From the NCBI GenBank assembly GCA_013176395.1, contig JABMLP010000002.1:1550001-1614000 (forward strand): a stretch of 64,000 bases of DNA. The letters are read 5' to 3'. Each line of letters begins with the position of its first letter. Within the stretch, counting starts at the first letter, position 1. The notes under the pieces were generated by a model, which saw only the letters and a program-made list of their open reading frames with translations, made no database searches and was not told the origin of the DNA. The stretch comes from Venturia oleaginea. Its lineage: Eukaryota > Ascomycota > Dothideomycetes > Venturiales > Venturiaceae. Below, piece by piece: positions 8,483 to 18,818 of the stretch. Made by a program: the position numbers and the translations under genes.

Positions 8483-11400
8483 ATGCCTGCATCATCCACA
8501 AGAGTAATCAAGTCCTCTGAAGGTATCTTAGCATCTGCAAGAGACTGGGATGACTGGTTTGCTCGACATAAAGCCAATTTCTCCCGTGCTGGTATCTGGA
8601 AGTATGCCAATCCAGCATTATCTTCAGAACCCATCCTTCCCTCTGAACCTCAACCTCCAGTACCCTACGATGCAACAAGCAGAGCTAGCGGTATGGAGAT
8701 GGATATCAGTATAGCAGATCTCTCCTCAGAGGATCGGGTGCTGTATAAGATGTTACAGGACGAGTACAGGGACAAGTGGAAGCTCTGGGCTCGAACCGAT
8801 TCAAAACTTGAAGCTGGCATGGTTTCTATTGAAGAATCAATCTCCGCAGACTACGCTGGACTGCTAACAGATTGTTCTACAGCCTATCAGATGTTTAAGG
8901 CTTTGAAGGACATGATAGCACCGACATCGAGAGCGAGGGAGTTTGAGATTCTTCGTGAATATCAAGCAGTTTGCAAGGGCCCCAAGGGCAGCGCAATTGA
9001 GGCTTGGTTGATGAAGTGGGACAAAGCATATCGCGATGCTAAGAGGGTGGAGTTACCTGAGGTGACAGGAGAGAGGCCGTTGTATGCCTTCCTTGAAGCT
9101 GTACATTCTTACGACGCCAGCTGGGCTGCTTCTCAACGTCTTTCCATCACCAAGGCCGTGGTGAAGGGGGCTCCACCAACCACCATTCAACTTCTTATCG
9201 AGGAGTTTAACGCTGAGCGCTCCATCAACTCCTACTGGAAAGGATCAGCTCACACCTCCTTTCAGACAGCCACGCTCAACGGGAAGCAACCATCGCTACC
9301 AGGCAGTCAGTCAAAGCACCCATCTGTGTGTGTCTGTGGGGTAAGGGAGTGGTACAAGAATTGTCTATACTTGCACGCAGAAATTCGCAAACCAGGATGG
9401 AAGGAAGATGTCGACATTGCAGCCAAAGTTGCTACTGCATTGAAGACGCCGTCAGTCAATCTAAGGAAGCATATGGAACAGTGGGCTTCTCGTCAGCGCT
9501 CTGAGTCCACGTCTGGAGATCAAGGAAGCAAGAAGTCAACAAACACTCCTGCAATTTCACTCACGACAAGGGTTACCCAGCCGAAAGCCTTTCCATCTTC
9601 TGCCGTCTCTTTTGTGACAGAAACGCCAACCAGCTATCAGAACAAGTGGTTTCTTGATAGTGGTTCCTCTGATCACATAACAAATAACGCATCGATCTTT
9701 TCACAGACCTCTGTAGCCACAAATGGCGAAGCAGTGATGTCTAGCACTGGATCAACAGCAATCGTTGCCCGGGGCAAGGTCTCTTTCTCAGTAGAGACTC
9801 CCACTGGCCAAGGCTCTGCTCATCTTGAGGGAGTTCTCTTCAGTCCCGATTACGCCACCAACGTCCTGAGTTTGGCTAAAATTCTTGACAAAGGCTTCTT
9901 GGTAGACTTCTCTACTGGTACAATCGCCAATGCACAGGGCCAAGTCGTCATTCTTTTCAGACGTGAAGGCTCCATGTTTGTGGTGGCTCAAAATCCAGAC
10001 ATTCCAACATCTGAGAGGGTGGGATCTATGTCCCCTCCAGATACTCCTCCAGTTAGACCACCACATGGCAGTTTAACCGCTCCTCCAGCTTCATTTGCGA
10101 CAAAAGTGCGCAAGTCTGCACGCCAGAAGCCAGTCCTGATTGCTGATGGTAAGGATCTTCATGAGATTTATGGCCATATCAACAAGGATACTTTGAAGCA
10201 CCTTACTGATAACGTCACTGGCATCCTCCTCACTGACGCATCAACCGCACCTCAGTGCATCACCGATTGTGAGTGCTGTGCATTATCGAAAATGACACGC
10301 CAAGTCTCACGATATCCGGAGCGCAGTGCACCAGTTACCGAACCTTTTGAGCGGATCGCCTTTGACTGGATTCATCATGATGAGGGTTACAACAATGACT
10401 GGTATACCTCACACACTCTGTGTACCTTGATGAGGTTCAATCTTTCTGCTTCTCATTCGAAGATGTCATCCTATCGCGAGGTTCTGGTGGAACATTTGAA
10501 TATCATCGAACTGAACTGGGGCTTCAAAGTGAAGTATGTACAGACCGATGATTTTAAGGACGACGCCTTCGACCACGAGCTAGGAATTCGAGGTATTATT
10601 CGAGAGCCATCTGCACCAGATACTCAGGCTCAGAACGGAAAGGCCGAGCGTGCTGGAAGGTCAATTACCACGGTATCTCGATGTCTGATTGAGACTGCCG
10701 GCTTACCCACCAATATGTGGCCATCGACAATGACACACGCCACAACTCTCCTCAATCGCACTCCGACAGCTGAACTTGGCTGGAAGACTCCATTTGAGAT
10801 GGTGTTCAAACGCAAGCCTGATGGTCGTCACCTCGTCAAAATCGGCAGTGTAGCCTATTGTTTGGACAAGAACATTCCAAAGTCTCGTCGCCTTCAGAAG
10901 ATGGAGCGTCGTGCATTCATTGGCTACTATGTGGGCTATGACTCTACAGGCATTTACCGGATTTGGATTCCTTCTCAGCATAGGGTCATTCGCACCAGGG
11001 ACGTCAAATTCGACCAGAAACGCCTCTACAAACATCACGATATTGATGTTCTCAGTGTTTCTGAGAGGGTGACTGACTACGTCGAAGTACAAACCCCTCT
11101 TCCCAGCCTTACCAGCATGCATTTGGACATTGGCGAACCATCCACACCGATGTACACACCGGAAGACACATCAGCATCGGATTCTGAGGTACCTGAGCAA
11201 CAGCAAACCTTAAAACCTCCTCAATCTCTTACAATGCTAGGTGAACTTCCATCACCATCTCCGACACCGTCTATTACCTCAGAGGGTGAGGGTGCGTCTA
11301 ACTCGCTAACTCCCTCAGCCTCAGATGAGGCCAACTCACCAAATCATCCACCATCTGAGTGTTCAACACCTGCTTCTCCTACCGTCATCGCTGGTCCCTC

Positions 11401-13195
11401 AGGTTCTTCATACACAATGGAGTACGGCCCTGAGCGCACCATTTTGAGCGACGAGGTTCTAACCACCAAGCGTGTCAGAAAGCAGCGTCACCTTGGGTTT
11501 CTTACCACGACAGAGAATCTCTCTGGCGTCACTTTGGGACCGAATCAAGCCCTCTCCTTTGCCTCTAAACAGAAGAAGGTGCTTGTCAGTTCACTACCTC
11601 CACCTCCGAAGCACTGGAATGCTATGCTCAAACACCCTCATCGCCAAGGTTTTATCGAAGCAACCCAGAAGGAGCACACTCGAATTGTTGGCCAAGGGAC
11701 TTTTGAACCAGTTGAGTCTTTGCCTAAGGGTCACAAAGCTATTCCAACTATGTGGGTATGGACATACAAGCAAGATTCTGATGGCTTCTTGTTGTCATAC
11801 AAAGCACGTTTGGTTGTACGTGGTGACCTTCAGACCACCTTTGCCGAGACCTCTGCCACCACTTTGGCTTCTCGCGTATTTCGTGCATTGATCGCCATCA
11901 TAGCCTACTTTGGGCTTGAAATGCGACAATCTGACATCATCAACGCCTTCATCAATGCATTGCTGGGAGATCTTGTGTACATCACATACCCGGATGGCTT
12001 CCCTGGACCTCCTGGTGGTTACATACGTCTCCGCAGAGCGTTGTATGGTCTGAAGCAATCACCTTACCTTTGGCAACAACACTTCACTCGATCACTCCTC
12101 AAATTCGGTCTCAAACCTGTCCCTGGCATCGACTGTTTATTCACCAAAGGAAGCCTCATTGTTCTATTCTTTGTGGACGATATTATCACCGCCTGCCCTC
12201 CCTCTCAGATGCATCTTATCGAACAGTTCGAGACGTTTTTGGCTTCAGAATACGACATTAAACGACTTGGAGAACCTCAATACTTCCTCGGTATTCGCAT
12301 CATCAGGAATAGAGACAATCGCTCAATTGGTCTCGTTCAAGATGCATACATTGAGAAGATCGCAACCCGTTTTGGTCTGGACAACTCACGCCAAACTTGG
12401 TCACCAATGCCTGTGCGAGATCTGCCTAAGAATTCAGCCCAAGCCTCTCATTCTGACGTCTTAAGCTACCAGATGAAGGTTGGTTCCATTGGTTTTGCTT
12501 CATACATCACTCGTGCAGATGTAGCCAAAGCTCATTCCGTCCTCTCTGAACACCTACAGAATCCCAGTAAAGATCACATTGATGCAGCCAATCAGTGTAT
12601 TCGGTACCTCTGGACCACTCGGTTCTACGGCTATGAGTATAGGGGCGATGCAGACTCCTCTAACTACTTTCTTTGCTCCTCTGACGCCAGTTTTGCGGAC
12701 GATCTTGACTCCAGGCGATCTTCTGAAGGCTTCACATTCTTTCTGTTTGGAGGACTTATTGACTGCCGTGCTACCAAGCAAAAGACTGTCACCACGAGCT
12801 CCACAGAGGCTGAATTACTAGCCCTCTCCGCCGCTGCACGGGAGATGATGTGGTGGAAGCGATTTTTCGAGTCCATCCACTGCAACTTACACCAGAGCAA
12901 GGCGACCATTTTTTGCGACAATAGACAGACTATACGTCTTATGATGGATGACTCTCCTAAACTGCAAACCCGTCTCCGCCACGTTGATATTCATCGCAGT
13001 TGGCTGAAGGAACAAGTCTCTCTTGGAAACATCAACATTGAGTGGACTCCTACGAATGCAATGCCAGCTGATGGCCTCACAAAGCTTCTTACACCACAAG
13101 CACATTTACACTTCATCACTCTACTCCGCATGGTCAACTTTGAGGCTCCCATCACCGCACTTGGATCGCCGCAGGACGTCTCTGGAACCTCCTGA
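8483..13195 (+). CDS. Copia Gag-Pol polyprotein, 1570 aa
   Basis: The start is the ATG at 8483 (context CACAATGC); the frame opens further upstream without an ATG. Domains in order: Gag helical region; an atypical zinc knuckle (CVCGVREWYKNC, about residue 281); aspartic protease with Asp-Ser-Gly (about 391); integrase HHCC (LHEIYGH.., about 559, Cys pair about 600) and core with Asp near 626, Asp near 686 and Glu near 717 (NGKAERAG); reverse transcriptase with Asp in SDIINAF (about 1149) and Phe-Val-Asp-Asp (about 1229); RNase H with SSDASF (1398), STEAELLAL (1440), CDNRQT (1478) and ADGLTKLL (1529). Protease, integrase, RT, RNase H is Copia order. No stop or shift interrupts it. With near-identical LTRs this copy could be mobile. 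A Ser/Pro-rich linker separates integrase and RT. Confidence 0.93.
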   Translation: MPASSTRVIKSSEGILASARDWDDWFARHKANFSRAGIWKYANPALSSEPILPSEPQPPVPYDATSRASGMEMDISIADLSSEDRVLYKMLQDEYRDKWKLWARTDSKLEAGMVSIEESISADYAGLLTDCSTAYQMFKALKDMIAPTSRAREFEILREYQAVCKGPKGSAIEAWLMKWDKAYRDAKRVELPEVTGERPLYAFLEAVHSYDASWAASQRLSITKAVVKGAPPTTIQLLIEEFNAERSINSYWKGSAHTSFQTATLNGKQPSLPGSQSKHPSVCVCGVREWYKNCLYLHAEIRKPGWKEDVDIAAKVATALKTPSVNLRKHMEQWASRQRSESTSGDQGSKKSTNTPAISLTTRVTQPKAFPSSAVSFVTETPTSYQNKWFLDSGSSDHITNNASIFSQTSVATNGEAVMSSTGSTAIVARGKVSFSVETPTGQGSAHLEGVLFSPDYATNVLSLAKILDKGFLVDFSTGTIANAQGQVVILFRREGSMFVVAQNPDIPTSERVGSMSPPDTPPVRPPHGSLTAPPASFATKVRKSARQKPVLIADGKDLHEIYGHINKDTLKHLTDNVTGILLTDASTAPQCITDCECCALSKMTRQVSRYPERSAPVTEPFERIAFDWIHHDEGYNNDWYTSHTLCTLMRFNLSASHSKMSSYREVLVEHLNIIELNWGFKVKYVQTDDFKDDAFDHELGIRGIIREPSAPDTQAQNGKAERAGRSITTVSRCLIETAGLPTNMWPSTMTHATTLLNRTPTAELGWKTPFEMVFKRKPDGRHLVKIGSVAYCLDKNIPKSRRLQKMERRAFIGYYVGYDSTGIYRIWIPSQHRVIRTRDVKFDQKRLYKHHDIDVLSVSERVTDYVEVQTPLPSLTSMHLDIGEPSTPMYTPEDTSASDSEVPEQQQTLKPPQSLTMLGELPSPSPTPSITSEGEGASNSLTPSASDEANSPNHPPSECSTPASPTVIAGPSGSSYTMEYGPERTILSDEVLTTKRVRKQRHLGFLTTTENLSGVTLGPNQALSFASKQKKVLVSSLPPPPKHWNAMLKHPHRQGFIEATQKEHTRIVGQGTFEPVESLPKGHKAIPTMWVWTYKQDSDGFLLSYKARLVVRGDLQTTFAETSATTLASRVFRALIAIIAYFGLEMRQSDIINAFINALLGDLVYITYPDGFPGPPGGYIRLRRALYGLKQSPYLWQQHFTRSLLKFGLKPVPGIDCLFTKGSLIVLFFVDDIITACPPSQMHLIEQFETFLASEYDIKRLGEPQYFLGIRIIRNRDNRSIGLVQDAYIEKIATRFGLDNSRQTWSPMPVRDLPKNSAQASHSDVLSYQMKVGSIGFASYITRADVAKAHSVLSEHLQNPSKDHIDAANQCIRYLWTTRFYGYEYRGDADSSNYFLCSSDASFADDLDSRRSSEGFTFFLFGGLIDCRATKQKTVTTSSTEAELLALSAAAREMMWWKRFFESIHCNLHQSKATIFCDNRQTIRLMMDDSPKLQTRLRHVDIHRSWLKEQVSLGNINIEWTPTNAMPADGLTKLLTPQAHLHFITLLRMVNFEAPITALGSPQDVSGTS

Positions 13196-13446
13196 AATCC
13201 TAACAGGACCTCCATTTTCTCTCTCAGTGTACTAGCAGTTTTAGGCGAATGTACTACTCTCTTTCATGCTCTCAAACGACTATCAGTGATAAAGGATTTA
13301 CCTAAAGTCAGCTACTGTGTAATCACGCTCTTTTCACTACATTTCATTGGTTTCTTTGGCTCGGATTACTACTCCATATTGGGTTGTATCACCAGGCTTG
13401 GCACTTTCTTTGTACAGGAAGTCATCATTTCCTTCCTGAGAGGGTG

Positions 13447-13649
13447 TGTTGCAATATGGTGTAATATGGTGTAATATGGTGATATCTCCGGCGGCCTCAA
13501 GACCGACCGAGCCATCAGAACCTATTCCAGTACTTTCAATAGTGTATATATAGCCCTCATTTTCCACTCGGTTTGAGGGCATGCAGTCACTCATTGAATC
13601 GATATCTTACCTCAGTTTACCTCTCACATTTGGTGTTGTTCCAACTTCA
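13447..13649 (+). repeat. 3' LTR of the Copia element
   Basis: Same 203-bp sequence as 8042-8244 with two transitions (C to T in the third 10-bp repeat, T to C in CCTATTYCAGT). It is preceded by the purine-rich CTGAGAGGGTG. The bases after it (GATAACTACG) share GATA with the start of the 5' leader and then diverge. Confidence 0.9.
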
Positions 13650-14109
13650 GATAACTACGACGGGGACTGGGTTTTGGTGGAGTTGCAGGATATAATATGC
13701 CTAATCGGGCTATTAGCGGAGCAGGATGCTAGTGTCTATCTGGTGGAGCAAGGGCCTCGTCCGACCAAGCGACAACAACAACATGGCGATCTCGCATATC
13801 GCACGACTTCTGAGCCCTCTGAGGCTCGTCTTGTATCTAGATTGTTGTTGTAGGACTCGTCCTTCATCCCGATATTCTCCTTATCGTCCTACGAGTCTTT
13901 CCCGCCGCTGCGCGCGCCGCGCTTAGCCGTTCACCGCTTCTCGACAGACTTTTCAAGTACACCGCTGGCCTCGACGACGTCTTGGGCATCGTTATATTGC
14001 ACCAGCATCAGAAATCCCTTCCAAAGAGCTCCTTGGCATCTCTAGGGCTCTGTACTTATTAACAGAGCTGACCTGCTAACGATTTTAAATAGTTATACCG
14101 CTTTCTTTA

Positions 14110-14542
14110 TGCCTCCGAAGAAGGATATCACCGCGTCGGTTCCTATCAACTTATCCCTACCACCGGGTCACTCTACTCGCTCCTCTCGTACCCGATCCCC
14201 CTCTATTGTCTTCGAGACCCAGAGGTCATCTTCACGGTCGCGATCAACAATGCCCAGGCCGCTGAGGCTCGCGCCGTAGAGGCTCACAGGCTAAGGATGG
14301 ACCGCGAAAAGGAGGAGCGCGACCTCCAGATGCAGGTCAAACGCGAAGAAGCGGCGGCGCGCCTTGCAAAAATTAGGGAGGGCTCTTTACTAGAACTACC
14401 GCATGGCACCAGTCGTCCGGGGGCGACTGAGCCGGATAACAGTACGGACTCACGTACGGCGCCTCCATCGGGATCCGCGAGCCTCATACGATTCGCGTAC
14501 GCGGCGTTTCGAACAACTACTTCTCCGACGAGGCGACCGTAG
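14110..14542 (+). pseudogene. Remnant of ORF1 (Gag-like) of the DIRS-like element
   Basis: An ATG at 14110 opens a short Ser/Arg-rich frame (MPPKKDITASVPINLSLPPG..) that stops at about 14280. From about 14250 a second frame carries on with a charged, coiled-coil-like segment rich in Glu, Arg and Ala (RMDRE KEERDLQMQVKREE) and ends at 14542. The two parts look like one ORF1 broken by a small deletion. No zinc knuckle is visible. ORF1 of DIRS elements is poorly conserved, so assignment rests on position. Confidence 0.5.
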
Positions 14543-15969
14543 CCGAAGCTACGGGCTACGTTGCGAAGGAGCTGGCCGCCGGCCGATTGGCTATCTCTAC
14601 AGACCCGGGCCTGTTTATCGCTCCTCTTGGGATGGTCCCAAAACAAGACGGAACCTTACGCCGGATCCACGACCTCTCTTGGCCGCCCCAAACTTCAGTC
14701 AACGACGCCATTCCACGCGTGTTTGGCAAGCTACAGTACACCAGAGTCGACAGAATTGTTCAGCACGTCCTTCGTACAGGCCGGGGCTGTCTTCTGATGA
14801 AACGCGACATTGCGCACGCTTTTCGCAACATCCCTGTGGATCTCATTTCGTCCCGGTATCTTGGGTTTTGCCTCAACGGCGTCAATTATCAAGAACTCTG
14901 CCTCCCTTTCGGTCTCAGGACTGCGCCATTTATCTTCAATCTCTTTGCGGAAGGTCTCCATTGGGCTCTCGGCGAGCAGGCCGGCACGCGCAGTATCCCT
15001 ACCGCGATCGAGCACTACCTTGATGATTTTATGTTTGTGTGTACGTCTCAAGAAATTTCGGACCGCGTTTCGGAACTCTGGATCAAGACCACCGATCGAC
15101 TTGGGATTCCTCGCAAGGATGCCAAAGACGTGGTCGGCACGGCCGTCGAGATATTAGGTCTTCTGGTTGATACGGTACGCTTGGAACTGCGTCTCTCCGA
15201 CGAGAAGAGAGATTCTTTGATCCAGGCTATCCGTGATCACCTCTCCGAGACAAGGCCGCGGTTCCGGGATACGAAGTCCCTCGCCGGGCGGCTCAGTTGG
15301 GCCAGTGCCGTCATCCGCCTTGGCCGGGTTTACACTCGATCGATCTGGGACTACCTGAGCGGAGCATACGGAGAAGTCAATCGGCACTTTCGCCGAGCCC
15401 TGACTAGCGGTGTACGAGACGACCTTCTCTGGTGGCTCCATGCGCTCGAGCTAACCAACGGGGTCTACTTCTTCGATTATCGAAAGCGCCGTTGTTTCCA
15501 CCTTTTCACTGATGCCTCCGGACAACAAAGCCTCGGCGGCTTCTTTTTCGAGTCCTCTGAGACCGATGTCTCTTGGGGGGATTACACCAATAGTATCGCA
15601 ATCGAGCATGCTTTTATTGCTGAACCGTCCAATCGTTCGGCGTTTATCAACCCTAAGGAGATGGAGGCTGTTGCCGTCGCATTCCTCCGTTGGGGACCGT
15701 CTCTCTGGGCACATAATCGGGTCGTTATCCACTGTGACAACTCTACGGCCGTGGCCGGGTTGACGAAGGAGGCTGTTCGTGGTGAGAGCAACACCCATCT
15801 CCGCACTATTGTTACTCAGGCCGCTGCCTGCGATATTGTTATCGAAGCCCGCTGGTTTCCATCTACGGCTAACGGCCTGGCCGATGCCCTCTCTCGAGTC
15901 CAGTTTGATCGTATCGCCTGGCTCTGCCCCCAATGGGGCTCACCGCTTTCGATCTCACAGTTCCGCTGA
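14440..15969 (+). CDS. DIRS-like reverse transcriptase and RNase H
   Basis: An open frame from just after a TAA (14437-14439) to TGA at 15967-15969, without an early ATG, so it was probably expressed together with ORF1. RT blocks: LMKRDIAHAFRNIPVD (catalytic Asp near 14800), LPFGLRTAPFIFN (near 14910) and EHYLDDFMFV with Tyr-Leu-Asp-Asp (near 15019). RNase H follows with FTDASG (about 15507), NPKEMEAVAV (about 15650), CDNSTAVAGL (about 15733) and ADALSR (about 15882). The frame itself is intact, but lack of a start and the broken ORF1 suggest a dead copy. Its 3' end is the source of the array at 15970-17573. Confidence 0.85.
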   Translation, partial: QYGLTYGASIGIREPHTIRVRGVSNNYFSDEATVAEATGYVAKELAAGRLAISTDPGLFIAPLGMVPKQDGTLRRIHDLSWPPQTSVNDAIPRVFGKLQYTRVDRIVQHVLRTGRGCLLMKRDIAHAFRNIPVDLISSRYLGFCLNGVNYQELCLPFGLRTAPFIFNLFAEGLHWALGEQAGTRSIPTAIEHYLDDFMFVCTSQEISDRVSELWIKTTDRLGIPRKDAKDVVGTAVEILGLLVDTVRLELRLSDEKRDSLIQAIRDHLSETRPRFRDTKSLAGRLSWASAVIRLGRVYTRSIWDYLSGAYGEVNRHFRRALTSGVRDDLLWWLHALELTNGVYFFDYRKRRCFHLFTDASGQQSLGGFFFESSETDVSWGDYTNSIAIEHAFIAEPSNRSAFINPKEMEAVAVAFLRWGPSLWAHNRVVIHCDNSTAVAGLTKEAVRGESNTHLRTIVTQAAACDIVIEARWFPSTANGLADALSRVQFDRIAWLCPQWGSPLSISQFR

Positions 15970-17573
15970 ACTATTGTTGAACCGTCCGATCGTTCGGCCT
16001 TTATTAACCCTAAAGAGATGGAGGCCGTTGCCGTTGCCGTTGCATTCCTCCGTTGGGGACCATCTCTATAGGCATATCCGGCCGACGCCCTCTCTCGAGT
16101 CTAGTTTTCGATCGTATCGTCTAGCTGCCTCCGATGGGGCTCACCTTTTTCGATCTCAGTTCCGCTGAACTATTGGTGAACCGTCCGATCGTTCGGCGTT
16201 TATCAACCCTAAAGAGATGGAGGCCGTTGCCGTTGCCGTTGCATTCCTCCGTTGGGGACCATCTCTATAGGTACATCCGGCCGACGCCCTCTCTCGAGTC
16301 TAGTTTCGATCGTATCGTCTAGCTCTGCCTCCGATGAGGCTCACCGCTTTCGATCTTACAGTTCCGTTGAACTATTGGTGAACCGTCCGATCGTTCGGCG
16401 TTTATCAACCCTAAAGAGATGGAGGCCGTTGCCGTTGCCGTTGCATTCCTCCGTTGGGGACCATCTCTATAGGTACATCTGGCCGACGCCCTCGCGAGTC
16501 TAGTTTCGATCGTATCGTCTAGCTCTGCCTCCGATGGGGCTCACCGCTTTCGATCTTATAGTTCCGTTGAACTATTGGTGAACCGTCCGATCGTTCGGCG
16601 TTTATCAACCCTAAAGAGATGGAGGCCGTTGCCGTTGCCGTTGCATTCCTCCGTTGGGGACCATCTCTATAGGTACATCTGGCCGACGCCCTCGCGAGTC
16701 TAGTTTCGATCGTATCGTCTAGCTCTGCCTCCGATGGGGCTCACCGTTTTCGATCTCACAGTTCCGCTGAACTATTGGTGAATTGTCCGATCGTTCGGCG
16801 TTTATCAACCCTAAAGAGATGGAGGCCGTTGCCGTTGCCGTTGCATTCCTCCGTTGGGGACCATCTCTATAGGTACATCCGGCCGACGCCCTCTCTCGAG
16901 TCTAGTTTCGATCGTATCGTCTAGCTCTGCCTCCGATGGGGCTCACCGTTTTCGATCTCACAGTTCCGCTGAACTATTGGTGAACGGTCCGATCGTTCGG
17001 CGTTTATCAACCCTAAAGAGATGGAGGGCGTTGCCGTTGCCGTTGCATTCCTCCGTTGGGGACCATCTCTATAGGTACATCTGGCCGACGCTCTCGCGAG
17101 TCTAGTTTCGATCGTATCGTCTGGCTCTGCCTCCGATGGGGCTCACCGCTTTCGATCTTACAGTTCCGTTGAACTATTGTTGAGCCGTCCGATCGTTCGG
17201 CGTTTATCAACCCTAAGAGATGGAGGCCGTTGCCGTTGCCGTTGCATTCCTCCGTTGGGGACCATCTCTATAGGTACATCTGGCCGACGCCCTCGCGAGT
17301 CTAGTTTCGATCGTATCGTCTGGCTCTGCCTCCGATGGGGCTCACCGCTTTCGATCTTACAGTTCCGTTGAACTATTGTTGAGCCGTCCGATCGTTCGGC
17401 GTTTATCAACCCTAAGAGATGGAGGCCGTTGCCGTTGCCGTTGCATTCCTCCGTTGGGGACCATCTCTATAGGTACATCTGGCCGACGCCCTCGCGAGTC
17501 TAGTTTCGATCGTATCGTCTGGCTCTGCCTCCGATGGGGCTCTCCGCTATCGTCCTTACAGTTCCGTTGAATT
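15970..17573 (+). repeat. Tandem array of eight ~200-bp units derived from the element's own RNase H
   Basis: Eight head-to-tail units begin near 15970, 16171, 16372, 16571, 16771, 16973, 17174 and 17373. Each joins a copy of the RNase H segment around 15620-15705 directly to the segment around 15880-15969, deleting about 170 bp between them. All units share the same junction (..CCATCTCTATAGG..GGCCGACGCC..), including an in-frame TAG, so one deleted unit formed first and was then amplified. Inside each unit GTTGCC is repeated two or three times, compared with the parental sequence. Short ORFs within the units repeat with the array and are not genes. Confidence 0.92.
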
Positions 17574-17729
17574 CTTGCTATCCCGGGGATTGCAACTTTG
17601 GGCTTGGCGCGCTGTTCGTGGCAGCCGTTCTTTGCAGGCTCATCGGCTTAAGCGCCATGCTACTCTGCTATCGCCGACGTTCGGCAGATACCCTGGTCGG
17701 ACTCCGGTACTCGTACAAAGCTTGCTAAC

Positions 17730-18818
17730 GTGCTTCGTCCAGCACCTAGCCTCGAGTATACTTCCTACGATAGCGAGCTCCTCCCTACAGTTCATAGGTT
17801 CTTCCTCCGTACCCTTCGCGAGCGAAACCTTGGCCTCTCTGATGAGTATATTACCCTCTTATGGTACGGCTTGGCCCAGAACACGCGCAACACGTACGGC
17901 GCGGGTATCAAGAGCTGGGAGAGGTTCTGTACGCTGGAGGGCTGTGTAGACTATCCCGCAGAACCCCTCAATCTCGGCGAATGGATGGCAAGGCGTGTCA
18001 TTACTGGAGGAGCGAAAGGCATCATTTCCGGCGCTACAGCGGCCAGCTACCTCTCCGCAGTACGTTCAAAGCATATCGACCTGGGATACCCTATCAGCGC
18101 GTTCGCTGATCCGATGCTCCTACGCGCAAGACAGGGGGCTCTCAACCTCAGGCCTCCGAAGCGCAAGAATAGGCTCCCTATTACTGTACGCATCCTTGAG
18201 GGACTGACGGCTGTGGAACCGACCACCGGAGCCGACCTCAATCTCGACACTCTCTTCAAGGTGGCCTATGCTGGTTTCTTCCGCCTTGGCGAGCTGGCTT
18301 ACACTAGAAGAGATAGGGAGCACCCGCTGTTCTCCTATACTCACGTCTTACGGAGCGATATCGCCTTCCATCGTCATACGCCTAGCCATCAGCCTTACGG
18401 GGTCTCTATTTTCCTGAAGCGTAGCAAGACCGATTACGCTAATCAGGGCGTTCCCATCTCCATCGCCGCAACGGGAAAACCTACCTGTGCAGTAGCCGCC
18501 CTGGTAAGACTTTTCAGGCACGATCCGAAGCCGCTTTCGGCGCCTCTCTTCGACATCGGCAAAGGGCATTGTTCGGCCGCTGCTGTACACATGCAACTAC
18601 GCCGACGCCTCCTCGCTACTGGTATTATCTCCTCGCTGGACGACAAGTCCTACACAGGCCATTCCTTCCGCAGGGGTGCTGCTACGGACGCAGCTGCGAA
18701 GGGAGTGCCTGAGCTCGAGCTTAAGGCAGCGGGTCGATGGTCCTCCGAAGCTTTCCTCCGTTACATATCCCGTGCGTTCGAACAGCAGCTTGCAATCAGT
18801 CGCCTGTTCCTGATATAA
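17730..18818 (+). CDS. Tyrosine recombinase of the DIRS-like element
   Basis: The domain covers about 360 codons and ends with TAA at 18816-18818; the listed start is a GTG inside an open frame, since no ATG lies at the N-terminus. It has an N-terminal SAM-like core-binding domain (LWYGLAQNTRNTYGAGIKSW), then the catalytic domain. The recombinase residues are visible: Arg in FFRLGEL, Lys in KRSKTDYANQG, His-x-x-Arg in TGHSFRRGAA and the nucleophile Tyr in AFLRYISRAF. These enzymes integrate circular cDNA without making target duplications. All catalytic residues are kept, which contrasts with the broken ORF1 and the array just upstream. Confidence 0.87.
   Translation: MLRPAPSLEYTSYDSELLPTVHRFFLRTLRERNLGLSDEYITLLWYGLAQNTRNTYGAGIKSWERFCTLEGCVDYPAEPLNLGEWMARRVITGGAKGIISGATAASYLSAVRSKHIDLGYPISAFADPMLLRARQGALNLRPPKRKNRLPITVRILEGLTAVEPTTGADLNLDTLFKVAYAGFFRLGELAYTRRDREHPLFSYTHVLRSDIAFHRHTPSHQPYGVSIFLKRSKTDYANQGVPISIAATGKPTCAVAALVRLFRHDPKPLSAPLFDIGKGHCSAAAVHMQLRRRLLATGIISSLDDKSYTGHSFRRGAATDAAAKGVPELELKAAGRWSSEAFLRYISRAFEQQLAISRLFLI

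Larger units (their letters stand above)
8042..13649 (+). mobile_element. Nearly intact Ty1/Copia LTR retrotransposon, 5.6 kb
   Basis: Two 203-bp LTRs (8042-8244 and 13447-13649), both TGTTGC..CTTCA, differ at only two positions, both transitions. They enclose one long gag-pol frame. A half-tRNA primer-binding site follows the 5' LTR and a purine-rich tract precedes the 3' LTR. The 5-bp flanks (CATCC left, GATAA right) do not match, so no target-site duplication is visible. That suggests recombination or a later rearrangement at one end. Confidence 0.9.

Noticed and set aside
16134..17570. Repeated 62-83 codon ORFs within the array (MGTISIGTSGRR.. type)
   Set aside because: They repeat because the DNA repeats, are out of frame with the parental RNase H and have in-frame TAG in the parental frame.
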